From positions 1 through 14,083 of the forward strand of contig JAGHBH010000079.1 of NCBI GenBank assembly GCA_021161085.1: DNA of 14,083 bases, given 5' to 3'. A program made the translations under genes and the position numbers. Under the pieces are notes generated by a model. That model made no database searches. It was not told the DNA's origin and saw nothing but the letters and a program-made list of their open reading frames with translations. The stretch comes from Thermoplasmata archaeon (lineage in GTDB: Archaea > Thermoplasmatota > Thermoplasmata > JAGHBH01). Below are positions 7,273 through 13,249 of this stretch, in pieces (position 1 is the first letter of the stretch; every line of letters starts with the position of its first letter).

Positions 7273-7280
7273 ATTTAACT
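7273..7280. promoter_or_regulatory. Shared divergent TATA element
   Basis: ATTTAACT on the plus strand (AGTTAAAT on the minus strand) is the only AT-rich element between the two divergent genes. On the plus strand it lies about 26 bases before the ATG at 7303, predicting a leaderless transcript. On the minus strand it gives a start near 7250 and a short leader before 7223. One element may serve both directions. Confidence 0.45.
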
Positions 7281-7302
7281 TCCGCCCTCATGCCGGGGCT
7301 GG

Positions 7303-7833
7303 ATGATAGGCGAAAATGAGGATGTCGAGGACGGGATCGAAGAGAGGATAAAGGACATATTGGAGGGTGAGGGGACGGCTGAAGAGAGACTCCTATGGGT
7401 GTGCAGGTTGCTGAGGGAAAGCATCCCCCGGTACGACTGGGTGGGATTCTACGTCTCCGACCCGGAGGAAGACGGGATGCTGGTTCTGGGTCCCTTCGCT
7501 GGAGAGCCTACGGAACATGTAAAAATACCTTTTGGTCGTGGGATATGCGGGCAGGCCGCCGCCACCGGCAGGGTGTTCCTGGTGCGGGATGTGTCCCTGG
7601 AGGACAACTATCTGTCGTGCAGTCCTGAGGTCCGGTCGGAGATCGTGGTCCCCATATTCACCGGGAGCCGGACGGGCATAGAGGAGGGAGGGCGTCTCCT
7701 GGGGGAACTGGATATAGACTCCCATACCCGGGACGCTTTCAGTCCCTACGACCGTCAACTCCTGGAGCGGGTATGTGCTCTGGCCTCCGAGACCGTGGAA
7801 GATTACATACAGGAGAGATGGGACCGGACGTGA
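7303..7833 (+). CDS. GAF-domain protein, free methionine-(R)-sulfoxide reductase-like
   Basis: Likely reduces free methionine-R-sulfoxide using thioredoxin, in the cytosol. The 176-residue product is a single GAF domain with the fRMsr pattern: DWVGFYV (45-51), LVLGPFAGEP (60-69), IPFGRGICGQAAATGR (75-90), LSCSPEVRSEIVVPI (104-118) and LLGELDIDS (132-140). Cys82 and Cys106 correspond to two of the three cysteines of the E. coli enzyme. The third, normally in the strand before IP-GRG, is replaced here (EPTEHVKIP), so catalysis would rely on the remaining pair. Acidic residues Glu113, Asp137 and Asp139 fit the substrate pocket. Thioredoxin and its reductase lie 2.5 kb upstream. Promoter spacing predicts leaderless translation from 7303. 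A signalling GAF protein is the alternative. Confidence 0.82.
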   Translation: MIGENEDVEDGIEERIKDILEGEGTAEERLLWVCRLLRESIPRYDWVGFYVSDPEEDGMLVLGPFAGEPTEHVKIPFGRGICGQAAATGRVFLVRDVSLEDNYLSCSPEVRSEIVVPIFTGSRTGIEEGGRLLGELDIDSHTRDAFSPYDRQLLERVCALASETVEDYIQERWDRT

Positions 7834-7848
7834 GGCGGGCCCGGAGGG

Positions 7849-8760
7849 TCAGGGGGCTGAGGAGACCGGTATGTAGCGGATGAAGAGCACCGCACCGCTG
7901 ACCTCTTCCGACCCGAACCCGCCTCCACCCTCCATTCCACTATCCATTCCACCCTCCACCACGGAGACGAGGATGTCAGGCGGCATTTTCCAGGATCCCT
8001 CCACATGGGCCAGGGGCAGATAGCGGAAGACCGGGGCGTATGCCTCGACACCCGCCTCAAGGGCCCGGACGAAGGTGGAGGCGAAAGCCGGGTCCGTGGA
8101 GGCATTGGGGGCGAATCTCACCGCTTCCGGGCGAAACACCAGGAACACCACCGCAGCCCTTTTTCCGCCCTCAACCGCCTGGACAAGGGCCTCGAGATGT
8201 CTCTTCCCCCTGGAGGTCGGGGCATCGGGGAACAGCGCCACATCCCCTCTGGCCAGGGTACATCCCTTGGTCTCGACTAATATATCCCGGCCGGCAGCTG
8301 GGGAGACGAGGAAGTCCAGTCTGCTGTGTCCCACCGTCACCTCCGCCCTGATATCCACAGCCGGTCCGAAGGGCGATATGGAGGGTGTGGAGAACAGCCT
8401 CTCCGCCATCCGTCTGTGATAGGAGGAGTTCACCACCACCCACGAGCCCTCCTCTTCCCCCTTGACCCACCCGGCCACCAAGTCCCACGAGGTCCTCCTG
8501 TCCCCTCCCATCTCGGGAGCCCGGTCTCCGGCGTGCCTGAGGAGGACCGTGTTGCCCGAATAGAGGATCTCCTCCAGCCGACCGGGATCGTGGACATGGA
8601 CCCTCTCGCTTTCCGCTCTCCCGGGGACATCCACCACGGCGGTGAACCTGTTGGGCCTGGAAACCACCCTCCCCATTGTATCCCAGGACAGGGAGGCCAC
8701 CCGAACGCCTTCCTCGGCCAGTGGTCCTCCGGCGAGGCCGGACAGCTGCTCTCCGCTCAT
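7849..8760 (-). CDS. SfsA-like protein (DNA-binding/nuclease-fold family)
   Basis: Related to SfsA, a family with a DNA-binding OB-like part and a PD-(D/E)xK nuclease-like core; its true role is uncertain. Family landmarks are RPNRFTAVV (35-43), the DPGRL motif (58-62), SRLDFLV with Asp149 (146-152), ETK with Glu163 and Lys165, FPDA (177-180) and RGKRHLEAL (184-192). The nuclease-like residues are all present. At 303 residues it is longer than usual (about 230), through roughly 25 extra N-terminal residues and a C-terminal extension with a Gly-rich stretch (269-283). That stretch is encoded by short 12-base DNA repeats near 7928-7955. An ATTTATG element at 8785-8792 is about 28 bases upstream, consistent with a leaderless transcript from 8760. 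Met29 is an alternative start. Confidence 0.82.
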   Translation of the reverse strand: MSGEQLSGLAGGPLAEEGVRVASLSWDTMGRVVSRPNRFTAVVDVPGRAESERVHVHDPGRLEEILYSGNTVLLRHAGDRAPEMGGDRRTSWDLVAGWVKGEEEGSWVVVNSSYHRRMAERLFSTPSISPFGPAVDIRAEVTVGHSRLDFLVSPAAGRDILVETKGCTLARGDVALFPDAPTSRGKRHLEALVQAVEGGKRAAVVFLVFRPEAVRFAPNASTDPAFASTFVRALEAGVEAYAPVFRYLPLAHVEGSWKMPPDILVSVVEGGMDSGMEGGGGFGSEEVSGAVLFIRYIPVSSAP

Positions 8761-8784
8761 GGTCTAAAGGAAATGGCTATGGGC

Positions 8785-8792
8785 CATAAATG
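8785..8792 (-). promoter_or_regulatory. TATA-like element of the SfsA-like gene
   Basis: The minus strand reads CATTTATG, centred about 28 bases upstream of the ATG at 8760. This spacing predicts a leaderless or nearly leaderless transcript; there is no convincing ribosome-binding site before that ATG. Confidence 0.4.
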
Positions 8793-8828
8793 TAGGGGCT
8801 GAAATGTGAAGATACAGACCCCCGATCC

Positions 8829-8896
8829 GGACGGTATAGGAGAGAAGGGCGGCGGAGGGGACGGAACATATAAGCGGTAAGCGTATTATACCGTCC
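8829..8896. promoter_or_regulatory. 10-bp inverted repeat flanking the rubredoxin promoter
   Basis: GGACGGTATA (8829-8838) and its exact reverse complement TATACCGTCC (8887-8896) face each other across 48 bases that contain the rubredoxin TATA box. The right copy falls on the expected transcription start. A partial copy, GGACGG, is at 8859-8864 next to the TATA box. This arrangement suggests sites for a dimeric regulator, possibly with DNA looping. Which protein binds is unknown. Confidence 0.5.
8867..8874 (+). promoter_or_regulatory. TATA box of the rubredoxin-flavodiiron operon
   Basis: CATATAAG predicts transcription from about 8896, giving a 37-base leader that carries the strong AAGGAGG ribosome-binding site (8918-8924) of the rubredoxin gene. 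Confidence 0.5.
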
Positions 8897-8932
8897 ATAC
8901 TCTCACGGGAGTTACACAAGGAGGAAAATAGA

Positions 8933-9100
8933 ATGGCGGATATGGCGAAGTACAGATGCACGGCCTGCGGATACGTCTATGACCCTGAGGTGGGCGACCC
9001 GGATGGAGGGATCGCTCCGGGAACGGCCTTCGAGGACATACCGGACGACTGGGTGTGTCCCGTCTGCGGGGTGGGGAAGGATATGTTCGAAAAGATATGA
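8933..9100 (+). CDS. Rubredoxin
   Basis: Small iron electron carrier, almost certainly feeding electrons to the flavodiiron protein encoded next. The 55-residue product has the two iron-binding loops CTACG (Cys9, Cys12) and CPVCG (Cys42, Cys45), with the typical core between them: [14 protein letters not shown], then PG and [10 protein letters not shown]. The length is standard. A strong AAGGAGG ribosome-binding site lies 8 bases before the ATG. An internal ATG at residue 4 is a less likely start. The flavodiiron gene starts 12 bases after the stop, so the two form an operon. The promoter is unusually rich in repeats (8829-8896), suggesting tight control of this oxygen-response pair. Confidence 0.96.
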   Translation: MADMAKYRCTACGYVYDPEVGDPDGGIAPGTAFEDIPDDWVCPVCGVGKDMFEKI

Positions 9101-9112
9101 GCCGGAGGGGAG

Positions 9113-10303
9113 ATGAGCAACATGCACGAAATAAAACCTGGTATATATTGGGTAGGGGCGGAGGACTGGGACAGACGGCTCTTCGACAGCCTCATACCGC
9201 TGCCGGAGGGGACCAGCTACAACGCATACCTCGTCGTGGGCAGCGAGAAGACCGCCCTCCTGGACACCGTGGACCCCCCGAAAAGGGAGGTGCTGATTAG
9301 ACATCTGGACCGTCTGGAGGAAAAAGGGATCGAAGGGATAGACTACATCGTCTCCCACCACACCGAACAGGACCACTCCGGAGCCATACCGGACGTGCTG
9401 GAGAGATACCCCGGTGCGAAGGTGGTGGCCAGCCCAAAGGCCGGGAAGATGCTCGTGGAACATCTCCGCATACCGGAGAGCGTCATCACCACCGTGGACG
9501 ACGGCGACACCATCTCCCTCGGAGACCGGACGCTGGAGTTCATCATGGCCCCCTGGGTCCACTGGCCCGAGACCATGTTCACCTACATCCCCGAGGACAG
9601 GATGCTGTTCACCTGCGACTTCCTCGGATCGCATCTGGCCACCGGAGACCTCTACGACGCCGACCCCAGGGCACACTACCTGGGAGCCAAACGCTACTAC
9701 GCAGAGATAATGATGCCCTTCGCCCACGTCATCCCAGGATACCTGGAGAGGATAAGGAAAATGGATGTGGACATCATCGCGCCCAGCCACGGCCTCATCC
9801 ACAGGGACCCGGACATGATACTGTCAGCATACGAGGAATGGACATCCGACAAAGTGGCCAACATGGTGCTCATCCCCTATGTCTCCATGCACGGCAGCAC
9901 CCGGAGGCTGGTGGAACATCTGGCGGAGGCCCTCATGGAGAGGGACATCCCCTTCAAGGTACACGACCTCACCACCATAGACCTGGGAGAATACGCCATG
10001 GACCTGGTGGACGCCGCCACCGTGATTCTTGGAACACCAACCGTCCTCGGCGGGCCGCACCCCCTGGCGGTATACGCCGCATACCTCACGGGCGCCCTCA
10101 GACCCAAGACAAGATATCTGGGACTCATCGGCTCCTACGGGTGGGGGGGAAGGATGCCCGAGGCCATAACGGACCTGCTGAAGGGCCTCAAGGCCGAGAT
10201 GCTGGAACCCGTCATAGTCAAGGGCCACCCCACACAGGATGATCTGGCAAGGATAGAGAGGCTGGCTGACGAGATAGCCGGGAGGCACAGATCCCTGGAA
10301 TAG
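9113..10303 (+). CDS. Flavodiiron protein (A-type flavoprotein, FprA/ROO-like)
   Basis: Cytosolic enzyme that reduces oxygen to water (some members reduce nitric oxide), protecting anaerobes. The 396-residue product has an N-terminal beta-lactamase-like diiron domain with ligand motif HTEQDH (His83, Glu85, Asp87, His88), His150, Asp169 and His226, all present. A C-terminal flavodoxin domain (about 249-392) has the FMN phosphate loop SMHGSTRRLV (258-267). The length fits two-domain FprA/ROO enzymes; there is no fused rubredoxin or flavin reductase domain, and rubredoxin is supplied by the gene immediately upstream. In methanogens the donor is F420H2, so rubredoxin versus F420H2 remains open. 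GGAGG precedes the start by 4 bases; the ATG at 9122 is an alternative. Confidence 0.95.
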   Translation: MSNMHEIKPGIYWVGAEDWDRRLFDSLIPLPEGTSYNAYLVVGSEKTALLDTVDPPKREVLIRHLDRLEEKGIEGIDYIVSHHTEQDHSGAIPDVLERYPGAKVVASPKAGKMLVEHLRIPESVITTVDDGDTISLGDRTLEFIMAPWVHWPETMFTYIPEDRMLFTCDFLGSHLATGDLYDADPRAHYLGAKRYYAEIMMPFAHVIPGYLERIRKMDVDIIAPSHGLIHRDPDMILSAYEEWTSDKVANMVLIPYVSMHGSTRRLVEHLAEALMERDIPFKVHDLTTIDLGEYAMDLVDAATVILGTPTVLGGPHPLAVYAAYLTGALRPKTRYLGLIGSYGWGGRMPEAITDLLKGLKAEMLEPVIVKGHPTQDDLARIERLADEIAGRHRSLE

Positions 10304-10311
10304 GCGGCAAG

Positions 10312-10324
10312 CGGGGAAAAATGC
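10312..10324 (-). terminator. Possible T-rich terminator of the toxin-antitoxin operon
   Basis: On the minus strand, about 28 bases past the PIN gene stop, the sequence runs GGCATTTTTCCCC. Archaeal termination often uses short T-runs without a hairpin. Support is weak, as only five T's are present. Confidence 0.25.
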
Positions 10325-10347
10325 CCTTTACGATGTTTACTTTGGTC

Positions 10348-10770
10348 CTATCCGTACCTCTCCATGCAGGCGGAGGCGTCCATCCTCTCTATGCCCTCCA
10401 CACCGTCGAAATCCCTGTCCTCGCTCAATATGACGGACAGCCCCACCTCTCTCATGGAGGAGACGTGCAGGCTGTCCCTGGGGTCCAGCCCGGTCTCCTC
10501 GTATATCTCCATCATGCGTATCATCACCTGTTCGTCCACGTCTATCCATCTTATGGGAAGGGAGGCCATGGCCCTCGTGATCCTTATGGCGTTCTCCTTG
10601 CCCACCAGCCTCTTCAACACCCACAGGACCTCGTCCAGCACGAGAAACGAGGACGCGCAGGATATCTTCTGCCCGTTTATCAGTTCAACGATGCCCCGGC
10701 ACCTCTCTCCCAGAACCCCGTTGTCCGCCGCGGCGAATACGAAGATGTTGGAGTCCACGTACAGGCTCAA
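10348..10770 (-). CDS. PIN-domain ribonuclease toxin (VapC-like)
   Basis: Predicted metal-dependent RNase, the toxin half of a toxin-antitoxin pair. The 140-residue product is a single PIN domain with the acidic active-site set Asp6 (YVDSN), Glu47 (LDEVLW), Asp99 (DPRDSLH) and Asp118/Asp120 (SEDRDFD), all intact. Its start overlaps the stop of the upstream antitoxin gene by four bases (ATGA), the usual layout for these pairs, with antitoxin first. The target RNA cannot be inferred. The gene converges with the flavodiiron gene across a 44-base gap. Confidence 0.9.
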   Translation of the reverse strand: MSLYVDSNIFVFAAADNGVLGERCRGIVELINGQKISCASSFLVLDEVLWVLKRLVGKENAIRITRAMASLPIRWIDVDEQVMIRMMEIYEETGLDPRDSLHVSSMREVGLSVILSEDRDFDGVEGIERMDASACMERYG

Positions 10771-11003
10771 TCCCCCCCGTATCTCTCCTCCAGGATGTGT
10801 TTTATCTCCGCCATCTCCACCCTGCGGCCGCTGGTCCTGGCAACCTCGGAGAACACCCGCACCACATCCCGCTTCTTGGAGAGGATTATCCTCCCGCCCT
10901 CAACGTCCACCACCATCTCGTCACCCACATTGACCCCGAGCATATCCCGGATAGCCTTGGGGATCACCACCTGACCCTTGGCCAGCACCTTCTTCGTGAT
11001 CAT
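10767..11003 (-). CDS. AbrB/MazE-type antitoxin (VapB-like)
   Basis: DNA-binding antitoxin expected to neutralise the PIN toxin encoded downstream and to repress their shared promoter. The 78-residue product has an N-terminal swapped-hairpin AbrB domain (1-45) with the signature KGQVVIPKAIRDMLGVNVGDE, followed by GGRIILSKK. The charged C-terminal helical tail (46-78) would wrap the toxin. The domain order and length are standard for VapB of this class. The upstream region has palindromic repeats over its TATA element (11024-11047), fitting autoregulation. No strong ribosome-binding site is seen, and the leader is probably under 20 bases. Confidence 0.9.
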   Translation of the reverse strand: MITKKVLAKGQVVIPKAIRDMLGVNVGDEMVVDVEGGRIILSKKRDVVRVFSEVARTSGRRVEMAEIKHILEERYGGD

Positions 11004-11023
11004 TCCAACCGCCAGGTAACCCC

Positions 11024-11047
11024 ATGGTTAAACCATATAGTTAAACT
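11024..11047. promoter_or_regulatory. Operator-like palindrome and TATA element of the toxin-antitoxin operon
   Basis: ATGGTTAAACCAT (11024-11036) is a perfect palindrome with a central A. A second GTTAAAC within AGTTAAACT (11039-11047) follows at a 13-base offset. Between them lies a TATA-like CATATA (11034-11039). Another small inverted pair, TAACC/GGTTA, spans 11017-11030. This is the kind of site an AbrB-type antitoxin dimer would bind to repress its own operon. Confidence 0.5.
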
Positions 11048-11102
11048 TTTTGGTGTGGTCGCCGGATGCGTAGTACCTGAAGGGTGTTGTCGGATACGAA
11101 CC

Positions 11103-12200
11103 TCACCACCCGTCCACCTCGTAGTCCTCCCATCGTCTGATGCCCAGGGCTATCTCGGCTTCCTGGGGGGTGATTACGGGCATGGGGTAGTTGTCCGTGT
11201 CGTCCAGGGCTATGCGGGGGCAGGCTGTGGAGACTATCACGTCCCCGGGCAGCCCTATGAACCTGTCCGGGGTGAGGGTGTCGCCTATGAGGAGGTGGGT
11301 CTTTCTGTCCCTTCTTCTGGCCTCTTCCGCTATCCTCTTGGCGGTCTCCTTTCTCATCTGTCCGGGTTTGGTGGATACCGCTATGAGCCAGGTGCGGCCT
11401 TCTGCGGCCCGTGATATGAGGGCGTGGCGTTTTCTCAGGAATCTCTCGGCTTCCACCTCCGTCATTTCTCCCGACAGGGGGTCCAGGGCGTATGTGGGCA
11501 GCCCGGTGGATACCGCCGCTCCCAGGGGGTGGAACCTTCCGGTACCGACGTAGAGGACGGCGTCCGATCTGTCCCTGTATCTTTTGAGATGGCTGAAGGT
11601 GCATCCGAGTATCTGGCCGGGAAGAGGTGTGCGTACGCCCGGCACGGGCAGCACCACCTCTTTCCCCTTCCGTCTCATCTCCAGGGCCAGGGAGTCCAGC
11701 AGGAAGGCGTATTGTACCGTGGCCACCAGGAGTATGCGGGCGGGCAGCCTTTCCATTGCAGTGTCCGCTCCCTCGACCCTGTCTATGTCGGCCGTCACCG
11801 GGTAGAAGATGGTGTCCTGGCTGAATCTCACCCCGGGTATCATGGTGTGGCCCAGGTGGAGGATGCCGTCGTATCCGGGCGGCGGCGGCCGGAGGTCGCA
11901 TGCCCCGTAGGTGATGTCCAGCGAGCAGTCGGCCTGTATTCCCTTCTCCCTGAGGAGGGCGCAGAGCATGAGGGCCCCCCGCCTGAGGCCCTCCGGCGGC
12001 TGCACGAGGATGCGCTTCCATCCCCTCTCCCCTATCATCCTGGCTATCTCTTCCGTGGATATCCTGAATCCGGGGAAGGGCTGCGGGGTCCCTCCTCCCT
12101 CTTCTCCCGGGTGGTTTTCTTGCGGCCCGGTCCCCTTGTGGGGGCGTCCGGGTGGACGGCGTTCTTTGTCCGGGTGTTCTCTCCGGGCCGTTTCCTTCAT
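11103..12200 (-). CDS. dph2: 2-(3-amino-3-carboxypropyl)histidine synthase, diphthamide biosynthesis Dph2
   Basis: Radical-SAM-like iron-sulfur enzyme that transfers the aminocarboxypropyl group of S-adenosylmethionine to a histidine of elongation factor 2, the first step of diphthamide synthesis. The 365-residue product carries the three cysteines that hold the 4Fe-4S cluster, Cys101 (DITYGACDL), Cys200 (QILGCTF) and Cys327 (VSTACPRIALDD), one per domain, with spacing like the Pyrococcus enzyme. The end NYPMPVITPQEAEIAL is also typical. The first 45 residues are a charged, Pro/Gly-rich extension of unknown use. I start at the ATG at 12200: the in-frame ATG at 12233 lies within the TATA box, which is 25 bases upstream of 12200, predicting a leaderless transcript. 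Confidence 0.93.
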   Translation of the reverse strand: MKETARREHPDKERRPPGRPHKGTGPQENHPGEEGGGTPQPFPGFRISTEEIARMIGERGWKRILVQPPEGLRRGALMLCALLREKGIQADCSLDITYGACDLRPPPPGYDGILHLGHTMIPGVRFSQDTIFYPVTADIDRVEGADTAMERLPARILLVATVQYAFLLDSLALEMRRKGKEVVLPVPGVRTPLPGQILGCTFSHLKRYRDRSDAVLYVGTGRFHPLGAAVSTGLPTYALDPLSGEMTEVEAERFLRKRHALISRAAEGRTWLIAVSTKPGQMRKETAKRIAEEARRRDRKTHLLIGDTLTPDRFIGLPGDVIVSTACPRIALDDTDNYPMPVITPQEAEIALGIRRWEDYEVDGW

Positions 12201-12221
12201 GGGTGTGGGATGGGAGATAAA

Positions 12222-12229
12222 ATATTTAA
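12222..12229. promoter_or_regulatory. Divergent TATA region of dph2 and the epimerase operon
   Basis: The AT-rich stretch 12217-12230 reads TTAAATAT on the minus strand, about 25 bases from the dph2 ATG (leaderless). On the plus strand it provides TATTTAAT (12223-12230), predicting a start near 12250 just ahead of the AAGGTGA ribosome-binding site (12252-12258) of the epimerase. The two start codons are only 62 bases apart. Confidence 0.55.
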
Positions 12230-12262
12230 TCACTCCCCCTTTCTTGCGGCCAAGGTGAATGT

Positions 12263-13249
12263 ATGAGAGTGCTTGTGACGGGCGGGGCAGGATTCATAGG
12301 CAGCAACCTCGTGGAGAGGTTCCTGGCGGAGGGAGAGGAGGTTGTGGTGTTGGACAATCTCAGCACGGGGCGGCTGGAGTTCCTGGAGCCCTTCACCGAC
12401 GCCGAGGGTTTCGAGTTCGTCCGGGGGGACCTTCTCAGACCGGAGGACGTGGCGAGGGCGGTTTCCGGCGTGGACATGGTGTATCATCTGGCGGCCAACG
12501 CCGACGTGCGGGGCGGCAGCACGAACACCCGGCTGGACCTTGAGCAGGGGGTGGTGGCCACCCACAATCTCCTGGAGGCCATGCGGGAGGAGGGTGTCGG
12601 GAGGCTGGCCTTCTCCTCTTCCTCCGTGGTCTACGGCGAGGCAAGTGTCATGCCCACCCCGGAGGACTACGGGCCGCTGGTTCCCATCAGCCTGTACGGG
12701 GCCTCCAAGCTGGCCGCCGAGGGTTTCATAACGGCCTACGCCCACACCTTCGACATCCAGGCGTGGATATTCCGCTTCGCCAACATCATAGGGAAACACG
12801 GGACCCACGGCGTCATATACGATTTCATAAACAAGCTGAGGGAGAACCCTAAGGTGCTGGAGATACTGGGCGACGGCAGGCAGAGCAAGTCCTATCTCCT
12901 GGTGGAGGACTGCGTGGATGCCATGCTCTTCGCCGTGGACCGCTCCCGGGAGAGGGTGAACATATTCAACCTGGGCAACAGGGGGAGCACAACGGTGGCG
13001 GAGATAGGAGATATAGTGAAGGAGGCCATGGGTCTGCCGGGGGCCAGGAGCGTGTACACGGGCACGGAGAGAGGGTGGGCCGGGGACGTACGCCAGATGG
13101 AGCTCTCAATAGAAAGAATAACTGGTCTGGGCTGGAGGCCCTCGTGCGATTCCACGGGAGCCGTGAGAAGGGCGGCCAGAACGCTGGTGGAGGAGGTGCT
13201 GGGCCCCGGGGCTGCGGGGATGACGGGCGGCGGAGGTGATGAGACATGA
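12263..13249 (+). CDS. NAD-dependent nucleotide-sugar epimerase/dehydratase (UDP-glucose 4-epimerase-like)
   Basis: Extended short-chain dehydrogenase acting on a nucleotide sugar, most like UDP-glucose/UDP-galactose 4-epimerases, supplying surface-glycan or glycoprotein precursors. The 328-residue product has the NAD-binding GGAGFIG (7-13) with Asp31 at the end of strand 2, YHLAA (74-78), the catalytic Ser region SSSSVVYG (118-125), and Tyr145/Lys149 in YGASK. Conserved substrate-side segments FRFANIIG (170-177) and ILGDGRQSKSYL (201-212) follow. The exact sugar cannot be fixed from sequence. AAGGTGA lies just before the start. The stop overlaps the next gene's start (ATGA), so the two are coupled. 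The C-terminal tail is Gly-rich, partly because the next gene's ribosome-binding site is encoded within it. Confidence 0.9.
   Translation: MRVLVTGGAGFIGSNLVERFLAEGEEVVVLDNLSTGRLEFLEPFTDAEGFEFVRGDLLRPEDVARAVSGVDMVYHLAANADVRGGSTNTRLDLEQGVVATHNLLEAMREEGVGRLAFSSSSVVYGEASVMPTPEDYGPLVPISLYGASKLAAEGFITAYAHTFDIQAWIFRFANIIGKHGTHGVIYDFINKLRENPKVLEILGDGRQSKSYLLVEDCVDAMLFAVDRSRERVNIFNLGNRGSTTVAEIGDIVKEAMGLPGARSVYTGTERGWAGDVRQMELSIERITGLGWRPSCDSTGAVRRAARTLVEEVLGPGAAGMTGGGGDET

Noticed and set aside
8912..9802. Long open frame on the minus strand opposite rubredoxin and the flavodiiron gene
   Set aside because: It is antisense to two genes with complete catalytic motifs, its product resembles no family, and such open frames arise easily in GC-rich coding DNA.
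10348..11003. Toxin-antitoxin pair considered as part of a larger defence system
   Set aside because: The neighbours are housekeeping genes (flavodiiron protein, dph2), with no nuclease, helicase, integrase or repeat array around it.
11047..11102. Gap between dph2 and the toxin-antitoxin operon checked for a tRNA or small RNA
   Set aside because: No cloverleaf, anticodon-arm pattern or stable stem is visible; it looks like a short 3' spacer.
11424..12266. Long plus-strand open frame opposite dph2
   Set aside because: Composition is typical of a shadow frame and dph2 on the other strand has all its key residues.
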